From Mitragyna speciosa (Eukaryota; Streptophyta; Magnoliopsida; Gentianales; Rubiaceae), in assembly GCA_024721245.1 (NCBI GenBank), contig CM045556.1:4818337-4882336 (forward strand): DNA of 64,000 nucleotides. Direction: 5' to 3'. The notes beneath the pieces were generated by a model that had not been told where the DNA came from, searched no databases, and saw only the letters and a list, made by a program, of their open reading frames with translations. The stretch's first letter is position 1, and the number at the start of each line of letters is the position of its first letter. Positions 44,743 to 54,229 of the stretch are shown piece by piece. The position numbers were made by a program, and so were the translations under genes.

Positions 44743-45496
44743 TGTCACGGGTCGTTTGTTTCCCTCAGTGTAAACGAGCCGTGAGGCAAGTGACGCTCCG
44801 CACCGTCACTTCCGCCTGTTCAACCAACTGTGTGTCGCAATCCCAAATATAACAAATAAATGCATATATAAGTTTTAGAGGCATAGTGGTGAAATAGCAA
44901 ATGAGATTTCATTCAATAATCGCAAAGATTACAAGTTTGCTTTACAACCGTTTTCGTATCCAACTCCTTATCACCCCCTATAGTAGTCCTGGAAAATAAC
45001 CGTAAGTGACAGAAGTAGACACTGTTTTTCTGTACAAAAGGGAAAATACACTAATTAAGCTATTTACATGTACAAGAAGAATTAGCACCTAAAATTACAT
45101 CACTATACTTCTGGTACTTGGTTCTTCATCCCTGGCAAGTATCGCACCGATCTGTGACCGGTGGTCCCATGAGTCCCGGGCGCTGGTGGTGTCGGGTGCG
45201 CGACTTCGTCCTCCCGGGAGTCCTGATCAGCAACGGCAAGCACTGTGGGGCCATGCGGCTGCGACACGAGTGCGACAGGTCGTACCGACTACAACACGAG
45301 TGCGATAAGCATGGAACGCACGGGTGCGATAGGGCATGAGGCCTGCTACACGGACGCGCCAAGCAACGGCCCGCACGACTCTGGGTGCGGGTTGGGCGAG
45401 CGCGCAGGCGCGATCAACAACGGTGTGCTGTCTTGGGCAACATACTCCTTGGTCTTCGACAGGTGGCAGGGCATAGCGTTGAGGTGGCCTGTGACA
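44743..45496 (-). repeat. 3' LTR of the chromovirus
   Basis: 754 bp, TG...CA ends. On the minus strand this is the downstream LTR. It is strongly similar to 50378-51134 but with many substitutions and small indels visible (for example CGTTTGTTTCCCTCAGTGTAA against CGTTCGTTTACCTCTTGACG). One half is GC-rich (45120-45490) and the other AT-rich. The visible divergence shows the insertion is not very recent. Confidence 0.95.
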
Positions 45497-45515
45497 TTCC
45501 TCCCCCACCTGATTT
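45497..45515 (-). other. Polypurine tract
   Basis: On the minus strand CAGGTGGGGGAGGAA lies directly before the 3' LTR, as expected for the primer of plus-strand DNA synthesis. Confidence 0.85.
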
Positions 45516-45554
45516 GGCGACGTCCTCGAAGCCTTTGAAGCATTGTAAGCATCA

Positions 45555-45730
45555 ATCATATTTTGAAAGGTCCTTGAGGTTTGTTGCTCGTTCTCAAGAA
45601 TTTTCATCATCCCCACATCCTTGCCATTTTATGAGGTACTCTTGATGATTTTTGCGACTATGTCTTATCATTCGATTCATCAAGAATAGCTTCAGCGACT
45701 CGTTTTCCTTGAGCTTGGATGTTGAGACCT
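45555..45730 (-). pseudogene. Chromodomain region of the chromovirus (broken)
   Basis: After the integrase C-terminus (KRVAEAILDESNDKT then a stop at about 45658) a second frame continues with the residues expected of a chromodomain, including EYLIKWQG and ERATNLKDL. There is one frameshift at the junction and a TGA where the conserved Trp before the ERATNL segment should be. Chromodomains target integration to marked chromatin. This copy would not make one intact. Confidence 0.8.
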
Positions 45731-46931
45731 TTTCGCGCATTCTGTCCCCTCGAGGGGTCTTCCATGTCTTCATGGTAGGGCTTTAAAAGACTGACATGAA
45801 AGACTGGATGGACTTTCCACCAAGTTGGGACTTCTACTTTATAGGCTACCTGACCAATCCGCTTTAGCACGGTCACAGGGCCAATGTACTTTTGTAGTAA
45901 GCGAGCATCCCTGTTTCGCATGAACCGGCTCTGGTGTTGGCTAGGCAACTTCACCATAACTTTGTCTCCCACTTGGAATTCAATGAAGCGTCGATCTTGA
46001 TCTGCATATTTCTTCATGCGCTTCTTAGCTTTCTCAAGAAAACTGCGAGTGATTTCAACATTTCGTTTCCATTCTTGAGAGAAGCTCTGTGCTTTCGGGA
46101 CTTTGACTTTTCGCAGCATCCACCGTGTAAGGTAACAAGGGTTGTTGTCCGGTAAGCAATTTCAAAAGGGCTCTTATTAGTTGAAGAACTCTTTTGAGCA
46201 TTGAAGCATAGCTGGGCAACATCCAGTAATTGCACCCAATTCTTTTGGTTGGCCGTCACAAAGTGTCGGAGATATTCCTCCAACATTCCATTGAATCGCT
46301 CAGTCTGGCCATCAGACTCGGGATGTGCCGAGGAACTCATGCTCAATTTGGACCCAAGTATTTTGAAGAGTTCGGTCCAAAAATTGCCAGTAAACCGCGG
46401 ATCACGATCACTGACAATCTCCCTCGGAATTCTCCAGTATTTAACAATATGCTTGAAGAAGAGTTGAGCAGTCTCTTCAGTTGAGATAAACCGGGATGCC
46501 GGGAATAAACGTTGCATACTTGGAAAAGCGATCGACCACCACCAGAATTATTGCAAGGTCTCCCACTTTCGGTAAACCGGTGATGAAGTCCAGAGATACG
46601 CTTTCCCAAGGTCTAGAGGGAACCGGAAGCGGCTCAAGTAGCCCACCCTTCTTTTGACGGTCGGACTTTGTCTTGTTGGCAAGTGAGGCAAGTCCGCACG
46701 TAACTATCCACATCGTCCTGCATTTGCGGCCAGTAGTATCCTCGCTGCACCAAAGCCAATGTTCGTTCCATTCCTGGAGTGTCCGGCCCACAAAGTATCA
46801 TGGCACTCCTTGATCAAGGTTTTCCGCAATTCTCCGCCTTTTGGGACATAAAGACGGTTCTTCTTAGTTAACAGGAGACCATCATCGAGCCAAAACTGTC
46901 TAGCTTTCTCCTGTTTCACGAGTTCGACCAA
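45730..46931 (-). pseudogene. Integrase of the chromovirus (broken)
   Basis: Zinc-binding HHCC pieces (ECHDTLWAGH in one frame; YVRTCLTCQ in another) are followed by the catalytic core. The three acidic residues are visible: VSLDFITGLP, VSDRDPRF and DGQTERFNGMLEEY. A GPY/F-like segment (KYIGPVTVLKRIGQVAYKV) and HPVFHVSLLKPYHED come next. The core spans three frames (46931-46704, 46791-46477, 46517-46014 and 46119-45658), so at least three frameshifts are present. Confidence 0.93.
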
Positions 46932-46941
46932 ATATTGTGCA

Positions 46942-47322
46942 CTAGGATCTGTCGGTATCAGGTTCCGTATTTGGTCTTTGATATTGGTAGAAATTTGACT
47001 CCCATGCAGGGCAGCGGCGTAGCAGATCGTTGCTAGGTTCAGATCGTCTACTTAGTGCATCCGCTACTTGATTTGATTTTCCCGTTCGGTATTCCAGCAT
47101 GAAGTTAAATTCTGCCAATAACTCTTGCCAGCGTGCTTGTCGGCTACTTAACTTGGGTTGTGTCAAAAAGTGGCTCACAGCAGTGTTGTCTGTTTTTACC
47201 ACAAATGGTGCTCCCAGCAAGTAATGCCTCCAAAGGCGTAGGCAATGAACTACCGCGAGTAGCTCTTTCTCGTGTGCAGAGTATCTTCGTTCAGCTCCAT
47301 TCAGTTTTCGACTCTCGAAAGG
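46942..47322 (-). pseudogene. RNase H of the chromovirus (broken)
   Basis: The ORF 47220-46942 contains VKTDNTAVSHFLTQP and FMLEYRTGKSNQVADALSRR, the conserved end of Ty3/gypsy RNase H. The beginning (VHTDASDF) is at the end of the preceding frame, so the domain is split by a frameshift near 47323. Confidence 0.92.
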
Positions 47323-48559
47323 CTACAGGGTGGTCCTTCTTGCATCAACACTCCACCCAAGGCGAAAGTCAGAAGCATCCGTGTGCACTTCAAAAGGTTT
47401 TGTCACATCGGGCAGTGCAAGCACGGGATCAGTGGACATGCTCGTTTTTAGTTGTTCAAAAGCTCCTTGGCAATGGACGTCCCAATTCCATGCTTTCTCT
47501 TTCTTGAGCAAGTCCGTCAGTGGCAAGGCTATCTTAGAGTAATTCTTCACAAAACGACGGTAGTAGTTGGCTAGGCCAAGGAACGACCGAAGTTCTGTGA
47601 CACTGCTTGGTGGTTTCCACTCCTTGATAGCTTGTACTTTCTTGGGGTCCATGCGGATTCTGCCTGACTCAATGATGTGCCCCAAGAACTCTATTCGTTG
47701 TTGTGCAAATGAACACTTTGAGGGTTTTGCATATAATTCATGCTCTCGCAACCGGTTCAGCACCTTCCTCAAGTGTTCCAAGTGATCATCCAGCGTGCGA
47801 CTGTAGATCACAATGTCGTCCAAGTACACCACTACAAATTGATCAAGAAAATCCCGAAGTACTTGGTTCATAAGAGTGCAAAAAGTGGCCTGGGGCATTG
47901 GTTAGCCCAAACGGCATCACCAAGAACTCGTATGCCCCGTACCTAGTCACGCAAGTTGTTTTGTGCTCATCTCCCTCCTTGATGCGAACCTGCCAGTATC
48001 CCGATCGCAGGTCGATCTTTGTGTAGAACTTTGCGTGACAAAGCTGATCAAAGCAATCAGCAATAAGTGGAATCGGGTATTTATTTTTCACCGTGATTTT
48101 GTTCAGGGCCCGATAATCCACGCACATACGAAGCGTCCCATCATGTTTCTTCTGGAACAGCACCGGCGCTCCGTACGGTGACTTCGCAGGGACAATTATG
48201 CCGGAATCTAGCATTTCTGTCAATTGTTTGCGAAGTTCAGCCAGCTCTGGCTGTGACATTCTATATGGGGCTCTAGCTGGAGGCTTTGGTTCTAGGAACC
48301 AACTCAATTTCATGGTCAATTCTCTCCTTGGTGGAAGACGTTTTGGTAGCTCGTCTGGCATCACGTCTTCGAATTCCTCCAGCAGCCGTTTAACCGGTTG
48401 TGGCACCGGTCCAGAGTTTTCCTCCACTTCTTCCCAACGCAGATGCGCCAGGTAAGTTGTTTCCCTTCGTTTTAGGCCTTTCTTCAGCTGCATTGCAGAG
48501 AGATTCGTTCCTCCAGCATTCCCTACTGAGGTGCGAATCATGCATGGATTGTCGCCCAA
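47323..48559 (-). pseudogene. Reverse transcriptase of the chromovirus (broken)
   Basis: Frame 48559-47843 carries the fingers and palm start (LDSGIIVPAKSPYGAPVLF, MCVDYRALNKITVKNKYPIP, IDLRSGYWQVRI, MPFGLTNAP). Frame 47898-47323 carries the catalytic YLDDIVIYS motif, FLGHII and SFLGLANYYRRFV. The two overlap by about 55 bases with a frameshift near 47870. The catalytic motif itself is intact. Confidence 0.95.
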
Positions 48560-49155
48560 AACGATGAGAGAGTTGCCATAAGGATATATTGCAATCCGAG
48601 GTGTCCCTTAAGAACTCCAAGCCCAATGATGAGCTTGAAGTCGTCCATCTTTACTGCTGAAAAACTAGTTCGCGCTGTGAACGAACCAGCTTTCACGGAC
48701 ACTCCTTTGGCTACCCCCACGATCGGTTGCGCAGCAGAGTTAATTGCCTTCACTCTGCCCGTGGACTTCTCCAATACTAAGCCCAATCGCTCTACTTCAG
48801 TAATGGAGAGGTAATTATGGGTCGCTCCTGTGTCTATCATGGCTCGAATCGGCTTCCCATTTACCTTCAGGTCCACGTACATTAGGCCGTTGTTCTTGCC
48901 TCTCATAGGCCTGACCTGTTCTATCTCTTCCTCTTCGAAAGTAGTCGTAGCCGTCTCCTCCAAGATCGGGCTACCTGACTTTGCAACAGCACGATTTTTC
49001 TGCTTGGTGGGTGCCCTTGCCTGAAGCTTGGCAATCACCATGTCAATTTTCTCCTCTAATGTTGGTTTGGCCTCTGTCTTCTGAGTAGAGCTCTTGAGTG
49101 CATTGCACCAGTAGGAGAATGCCCCCATAGCATCCTCTTCCTCCTGGTCACCCAA
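48538..49155 (-). pseudogene. Aspartic protease of the chromovirus
   Basis: The frame contains VNGKPIRAMIDTGATHNYLS, the retroviral-type protease active site (DTGA), then a second region with IIGLGVL in place of the usual ILGxxWL. The frame breaks shortly afterwards, before RT. Confidence 0.93.
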
Positions 49156-50257
49156 CTCCTCGCCACCGTCTTCCTCTGAAGGCAGTTCTTCTTGGCAAGG
49201 AGGTTGTTGTCTCTAATCAGTGCATTCACGAGTTTTCTCGTCGGACATTCAGCCATTCGGTGAGGACCGTTACAAATATAGCACCCTTGCTTTCTGTTGG
49301 TCCCCACTGTTACTAGTGCTCTGGGCCTCGGCCCTTCTGTTGTCCTGCCTGTGCATTATTTTTTAATGTGGAGGGTCGATCTCCCCACCTTTTTCCCCAT
49401 TCGGCCTTGTTGAATTTATTACCCGACCCTTTAGACTGGTTGGTCGCTGGTTTCGTTTCTCTCCTCAGTTCCAGCTGATAGTCGACCAATCCTTCGGCCT
49501 GGGCAATGGCTGAGTCCAGGTCCTCAACCCTGGCTCGTTGCAATTCTGCTCTAGCCCATGGTTTCAAGCCCTCTTTGAAGAAAAAGAGCTTGTCTTTCTC
49601 CGACATATCTGTAATGTTGAGCAGATGGGTTTGGAAGCTATTCACATATTCCCGTATCTGTGCCCGTCTGTCTCAGCCCACATAAGGCGCGACGAGCCTG
49701 CTCCTCAACGTTGTGTGGAAAGAACTGTCGCTTTAGTCTCTGCTTAAGCTCATCCCACGTGTTGATTTGCAGGTGTCCAGCCTGTATTTCCGCCTTTCTG
49801 GGTACGCCACCATACTTTGGCATCACCCGACTAAGTACATAGAAGCAGTCGTCACCTTTGCGGCATCGTCTCCGACATTCGTTGCCTTCAAAATACTGCT
49901 CCATATCAAAGAGGAAGTTCTCAATCTCCCTCGCGTCTCTTGCCCCGCCAAACGTCTTTGGCTCGGGGACTTTTGGTCTATTGAAAGCCCTCGCCATGTC
50001 CGGAGTATGGGCCATGGCTGTTGTTGTTGGCCACCGCCAACTGGAGGAATCCGCACCTCTGCACGGAGCTCCGTCATCATCTCACGCAATTCGGCAATTG
50101 CATTTCTATTCCCCACGACTCCTCCCTCAAGAGCTTGGGTGTCCTCAGCAATTCTTTGAGTGATCCCTTGTTCCCTCTCAAGGTCTGCACTCAAATGGGT
50201 AAGGTCCGACTCCGCCTGCCCCACTCGCAGGTCCAGGGGAAGCAGCACCTCCGTCAC
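49056..50257 (-). pseudogene. gag of the chromovirus (broken)
   Basis: Frame 50257-49823 begins MTEVLLPLDL with a coiled-coil-like stretch. Frame 50015-49638 carries the retrotransposon gag core (KTFGGARDAREIENFLFDME, TWDELKQRLKRQFFP) and frame 49645-49313 its end (MSEKDKLFFFKEGLKPWAR). Frame 49307-49056 has a zinc knuckle CYICNGPHRMAEC (C-x2-C-x3-H-x4-C). At least three frameshifts separate these parts. Confidence 0.93.
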
Positions 50258-50363
50258 CCAAACAGATAGAAGAAAGTCGATTGACTGCCCCCTCTAAGGC
50301 TCAATCCGTGCTTTATGTGTAAGCCATCTTTGCGTTATTGTAAGCCTGGTTCCTTCTCCCAGC

Positions 50364-50375
50364 GCTCTGATACCA
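50364..50375 (-). other. Primer-binding site, initiator tRNA-Met type
   Basis: On the minus strand TGGTATCAGAGC lies two bases inside the 5' LTR. It is complementary to the 3' end of plant initiator methionine tRNA, the usual primer of this group. Confidence 0.92.
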
Positions 50376-50377
50376 AC

Positions 50378-51134
50378 TGTCACGGGTCGTTCGTTTACCT
50401 CTTGACGTAACGAGCCGTGTAAGGACAAGTAACGCTTCGCACGCTACTTCCGCCTACTAACCGACTGTGTGTCGCAATCTCAAATATAGCAAATTAATGC
50501 ATATATAAGCTTTAGAGACACAGTGGTAAAATAGGAAATGAAATTTCATTCAATAATCGCAAAGAATACAAGTTCGCTTTACAACCGTTCTTCGTGTCCA
50601 ACTCCTTATCACCCCCTATAGTAGTCCTGGCAAAAAAACTCTAAGTGACAGGAGTAGACACTGGTTTTCTGTATAAAAGGAAAAATACACTAACTAAACT
50701 ATTTACATGTACAAGAAGAATTAGCACCTAAAATTACATCACTATACTCTTGGTGCTTGGTTCTTCATGCTCTTCAAATATCGCACCGATCGGCGACCGG
50801 TGGTCCTAGGCGTCCTGGGTGCTGGTGATGCTGGGCGTGCGACTCCGTCCTCCCGGGAGTCACGATAAGCATCGGCAAGTCCTGTGCTGGGCATGCGGCT
50901 GCGACAGGAGTGCAGCAGGTTATACCGGCTATTGCACGAGTGCGATAAGAAGGGACGCACGGGTGCGATAAGGCACGAGGCCTGCAACACGGACGCGCCA
51001 AGCAACGACCACACGACTCCGGGTGCAGGTTGGCCGAGCGCACGGGCGCGATCAGCGACGGTGTGCTGTCTTGGGCAACGTACTCCTTGGTCTTTAGCAG
51101 GTGACGGGGCATAGTGTTGAGGTGGCCTGTGACA
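50378..51134 (-). repeat. 5' LTR of the chromovirus
   Basis: 757 bp, upstream LTR on the minus strand, with TG...CA ends. Similar to 44743-45496. The ORFs within it are shadows of the GC-rich part. Confidence 0.95.
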
Positions 51135-51559
51135 CAGTAGCTGTCAGACTAAAGTGCCATCATCTGGAGGAAACATCCTGCAAAGTGGTTGTTTCAATTG
51201 ACTGAGAAACAATATTGGAAATGAAGAAGTACAAAAACAATGTGGTGAAGTAGGATGACTCTGTTGGTGAAGAGCCATTCCACCACATGCTACAATATGA
51301 TAGCCATTACACTTGACACTTAAAATGTAAAACTTGAGTAACTATTTGATGATTGCTATAAAATCAAATGAAAAATTATTCTTTCAGCTGTAAATCGATC
51401 CAGCTGATGGACAAAAGAAAACCTTGGTAAATTACCTATTCAAACTTTGAATTTCAAATTTCCAGTTTAGCCATTGATGCCCATTTCCAAGCAAATGAGC
51501 TCTTCAGGGATTCTTAGACAACAAAATACAGCTGCAATCATCCTTTTACAACTTCCATT
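51135..51559. repeat. 3' flank of the PPR-D unit, part 2
   Basis: Continuation of 44265-44742 after the chromovirus, starting AGTAGCTGTCAGA, which matches GGTGGCTGTCAGA at about 26565. No gene seen. Confidence 0.85.
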
Positions 51560-51800
51560 AGTTATCGAAGTGACTTAGGAGTAAATCTTGAAATATATCA
51601 AATAGATTAGATTTGTTGCCTTCAATGGAAACCACATATGGTAATATGGTGCAAAGTAAATAAATGCGGACAGAAACCTTTTGCAAGCATTTCCTCAAGA
51701 CGTATCCTTGCCTTGCACATCTGCCTCCTCTAAGATCTCCATGAACAAATGGGTTGCATGCAACAACATCAGGTGGACAAGCATCAGCTTCCACTGCATA
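51560..51800 (-). pseudogene. Fossil PPR C-terminal piece downstream of PPR-D
   Basis: This is the best preserved of the three copies. The minus-strand ORF 51794-51558 reads MEADACPPDVVACNPFVHGD, like the start of a P motif (PPDVVAYN...). Another frame has ARIRLEEMLAKGFCPHL, like helix B and the loop. The first frame then ends EGNKSNLFDIFQDLL, like the tail of the intact genes. Two frames must be combined, so it is a broken relic of a neighbouring PPR gene. Confidence 0.75.
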
Positions 51801-51981
51801 AGAAATGCATAGATTTCCTATAGCAGTCTCGCTTTACTAAGGCTATTCATCATCATCACACAGCATGCAGAAACACTTAGATTTCCTTTAGCAATCTCGC
51901 TTTACTAAGGCCATTTATCATCATCACATAGCAGGCCACAACATCAGGATACAATTCTTCATTTGGAAGATTATAAAACAG

Positions 51982-53805
51982 TTACCCATGGGGCTTGGAA
52001 GGAAACTTTAGAACTGTATCAATAAGATCACAATTGTCTCCTTCAGTGGGAACTAAATTCAGTAACATCAAAAAGGTGGATGAATCAGGTGAAAATCTTT
52101 TCTCAATCATCTCCTCAAGAACCGCTTTTGCCTCATTATATTCACCTGCTTTAAGAAATCCACGCACAATGGTATTGTATGTACAGTTGTCTGGCAAACA
52201 GCTATCTTCTTTCATTTTCATAAGAAACTCTTTAGCCTCCTTTAGCATTCCTTCTTTACAAAGCCCTTTTATCAAGACAGTGTAAGTTACAACATTGGGA
52301 TGCAATCCGTTGTTAGCAAGACTTTCAAAAATACTTTGCGCAATCTCAAGTTTCCCAAATTTGCAAGCACCATCAATGATGATGGTGAACATGGAAATGT
52401 GAAGTTCTATGGCATCACTTTCCATCTTCCGTAAGAAAATCAATGCTTCGTCAATATGTCCATTTCCTGACAAACCTTCCAACATGACACAGTATGTATA
52501 AAAATCAGGTATTAGTGCAGCAGCTTGCATCTCATTGAAAACTCGTTTTGCAGTTGCACAGTGTCCCACCCTAAATAAGCCCTGCATGACTGTGTTATAA
52601 GTAGCGATATCAGGTTTCAAACCTTTAAATTGAATTTCTCTGAAGAGATGCATAGCTTCATCCACTTTCATTTTCTTGAAATATCCGTTGATTAAAATAT
52701 TATAGCTGTAAGTATCAGTACCGGGTCCTGCAGCATTCATTAGATCAAAAATTTTTCTGGCGTCATCAATTCGGCCCTGCAAACAATATCCATCCAGCAG
52801 TGCAGTGAAGGTGACGGTAGAAGGACGCTTACCGCATTTAATCATGATGCTGATTAGGCCCTCTGCTTCTTTGATCATTCCTTCCTTACAAAGTGCATCA
52901 ATCATCATTGTATACGTATAGACATTTGGAGAAATATTGAAATCATTCATCCCATCCAAAAGCTTTTTGGCCTCCTTCCACCTGCCATTATTACATAAGC
53001 CTTGAATCAAACAATTATAGGTGACGACATCCGGAGGAGTACCCTTATCAATCATGACGAAGAAAAGGGCAAAAGCTTCATCAACCATCCTATCCTTGCA
53101 CAAGCTGTCAATGATAGTAGTGTAAGCAATAGTGTCTGCCTTACAATCCCCTCTTTCCATTATCCTAAGAAATTCAACGGCCTTGCTAGTGTTCCCCGCC
53201 TTGCACAACCCATCTATTATAGTCCCATATGTTTTCACATCGAGGTCACATAGTTTTTCATATATTATCTTCCTAAATAATTCCTGTGCCTCAGGAATTC
53301 TGTGTGCTCGAAAGAGCCCTTTAAGTAATGCAGTATAGGCGGTAATGTTGGGCACATAACCCCGCTTGAAGAATGAGCCCAAAACAGAAAAACCACAGTC
53401 GATCCTATTCGAGAGGCAGTAACAATTAATGGCAATACCCATGGTATAATGATTAATAGGAATGCAACCCAAGAAACACATATCTTTATATATATAAATA
53501 GCAGCAGAATATTGCTTCATTCTAACTACGAGGCCAAGCAATCTGGTGAATTCAATAACAGAAGGCAGAGGTCTCATTCGGACCATCTGCTTGTAAAAAC
53601 TCATGGCGTCGTCAATATTACTTATATTATCACCAAAATCTCCAGATTTAAACAATAATCTGCTATCAAGACGAGAGTCCAAAGAAAAAGAAACCTCCGA
53701 ATTACCTACTGAGGCATTGTTGCGATTGAGAGAAGGAAAAAATGGTGGTCTCACATTCCCAGTACCACCAGCAGCAATTGAAAGGGAAGCAAAGTTTCTT
53801 CTCAT
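51982..53805 (-). CDS. PPR-D: Rf-like P-class pentatricopeptide repeat protein, 607 aa
   Basis: Single-exon intact ORF. The N-terminus MRRNFASLSIAAGG with later Arg and Asn fits a mitochondrial presequence, followed by FKSGDFGDNISN. Fourteen P motifs start at about residue 83, then a partial motif and the end FPSKPHG. By-eye 5/35 pairs for motifs 1-14: TN, GN, TD, GD, TD, NN, TS, TD, ND, ND, CH, TN, TD, ND. Pairs at motifs 2, 3, 5 and 7 differ from both PPR-B and PPR-C. Likely a mitochondrial RNA-binding protein with its own target. A 305-bp insertion (53912-54216) lies between its ATG and the conserved TATA-like element, so its expression may differ from its paralogues. Its 3' flank is split by the chromovirus but the coding region is untouched. 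Confidence 0.95.
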   Translation of the reverse strand: MRRNFASLSIAAGGTGNVRPPFFPSLNRNNASVGNSEVSFSLDSRLDSRLLFKSGDFGDNISNIDDAMSFYKQMVRMRPLPSVIEFTRLLGLVVRMKQYSAAIYIYKDMCFLGCIPINHYTMGIAINCYCLSNRIDCGFSVLGSFFKRGYVPNITAYTALLKGLFRAHRIPEAQELFRKIIYEKLCDLDVKTYGTIIDGLCKAGNTSKAVEFLRIMERGDCKADTIAYTTIIDSLCKDRMVDEAFALFFVMIDKGTPPDVVTYNCLIQGLCNNGRWKEAKKLLDGMNDFNISPNVYTYTMMIDALCKEGMIKEAEGLISIMIKCGKRPSTVTFTALLDGYCLQGRIDDARKIFDLMNAAGPGTDTYSYNILINGYFKKMKVDEAMHLFREIQFKGLKPDIATYNTVMQGLFRVGHCATAKRVFNEMQAAALIPDFYTYCVMLEGLSGNGHIDEALIFLRKMESDAIELHISMFTIIIDGACKFGKLEIAQSIFESLANNGLHPNVVTYTVLIKGLCKEGMLKEAKEFLMKMKEDSCLPDNCTYNTIVRGFLKAGEYNEAKAVLEEMIEKRFSPDSSTFLMLLNLVPTEGDNCDLIDTVLKFPSKPHG

Positions 53806-53911
53806 CTTTATTGTCTAACTAGGAAGGAGTAGTAATATGCAGAGGAAATCCGAAATCTGCAGGCGATAATGCAAAATGCCCAGATCGATTTCACCTTTTA
53901 AGGGGTATTGG

Positions 53912-54216
53912 ATGAACCAATTGTCATTCTCTCAATACTTCTGGCCAGGGTTTTGGGGCTTGCCATTGATGGCGCAAATCCTGCCACTTTTAGCGCTCGC
54001 GAAGAATACCCGGTGATAATCTCAGATGCTAAGGTTGTATAATAAAGGTGTTTGACATGAAATAATTTTGACGCACACAGCTGAGCTGATTGGAAACTAA
54101 TAAGGACTCGCAAAAGTAAAATGACTTTTGCCGTCAAATGCTTGGAAACTAATAATTTTAATAGTTTTTGTATTATCAAGTGCTTCACATCGAACAATAA
54201 TAATAACAAACAAATG
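53912..54216 (-). other. 305-bp insertion between PPR-D start and its TATA-like element
   Basis: In the PPR-C and PPR-E units the 5' block CACCTTTTAAGxGGT runs directly into a (C/T)TATAATTGAGAG block. Here the two are separated by about 305 bp, flanked by ATTGG on both sides (53907-53911 and 54217-54221). The insert is open on the minus strand and encodes a protein-like stretch (SEIITGYSSRALKVAGFAPS then MASPKTLARSIERM) that I cannot place. It might be a piece of another gene carried in by a mobile element. Confidence 0.65.
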
Positions 54217-54222
54217 ATTGGG

Positions 54223-54229
54223 TCTTATA
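54223..54229 (-). promoter_or_regulatory. TATA-like element of the PPR-D unit, displaced
   Basis: Minus-strand TATAAGA in CTCAATTATAAGACCC, equivalent to the element upstream of PPR-B and PPR-E. It is about 420 bp from the ATG rather than about 110-130 bp because of the insertion at 53912-54216. Confidence 0.45.

Larger units (their letters stand above)
44743..51134 (-). mobile_element. Ty3/gypsy chromovirus LTR retrotransposon, degenerate (6392 bp)
   Basis: It has two direct LTRs (44743-45496 and 50378-51134), both TGTCACGGG...GGCCTGTGACA. The primer-binding site lies next to the right LTR, the polypurine tract next to the left LTR, and gag-pol runs on the minus strand between. Domain order is gag, zinc knuckle, protease, RT, RNase H, integrase, chromodomain. 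That order (integrase after RNase H) is Ty3/gypsy, and the chromodomain makes it a chromovirus. Flanks CAGTG (44738-44742) and CAGTA (51135-51139) look like a 5-bp target duplication with one change. The insertion splits the 3' flank of the PPR-D unit. Frameshifts and stops occur in nearly every domain, so it is inactive. Confidence 0.96.

Noticed and set aside
45118..50269. Plus-strand ORFs across the chromovirus
   Set aside because: Antisense to gag-pol or within GC-rich LTRs. They have no domains.
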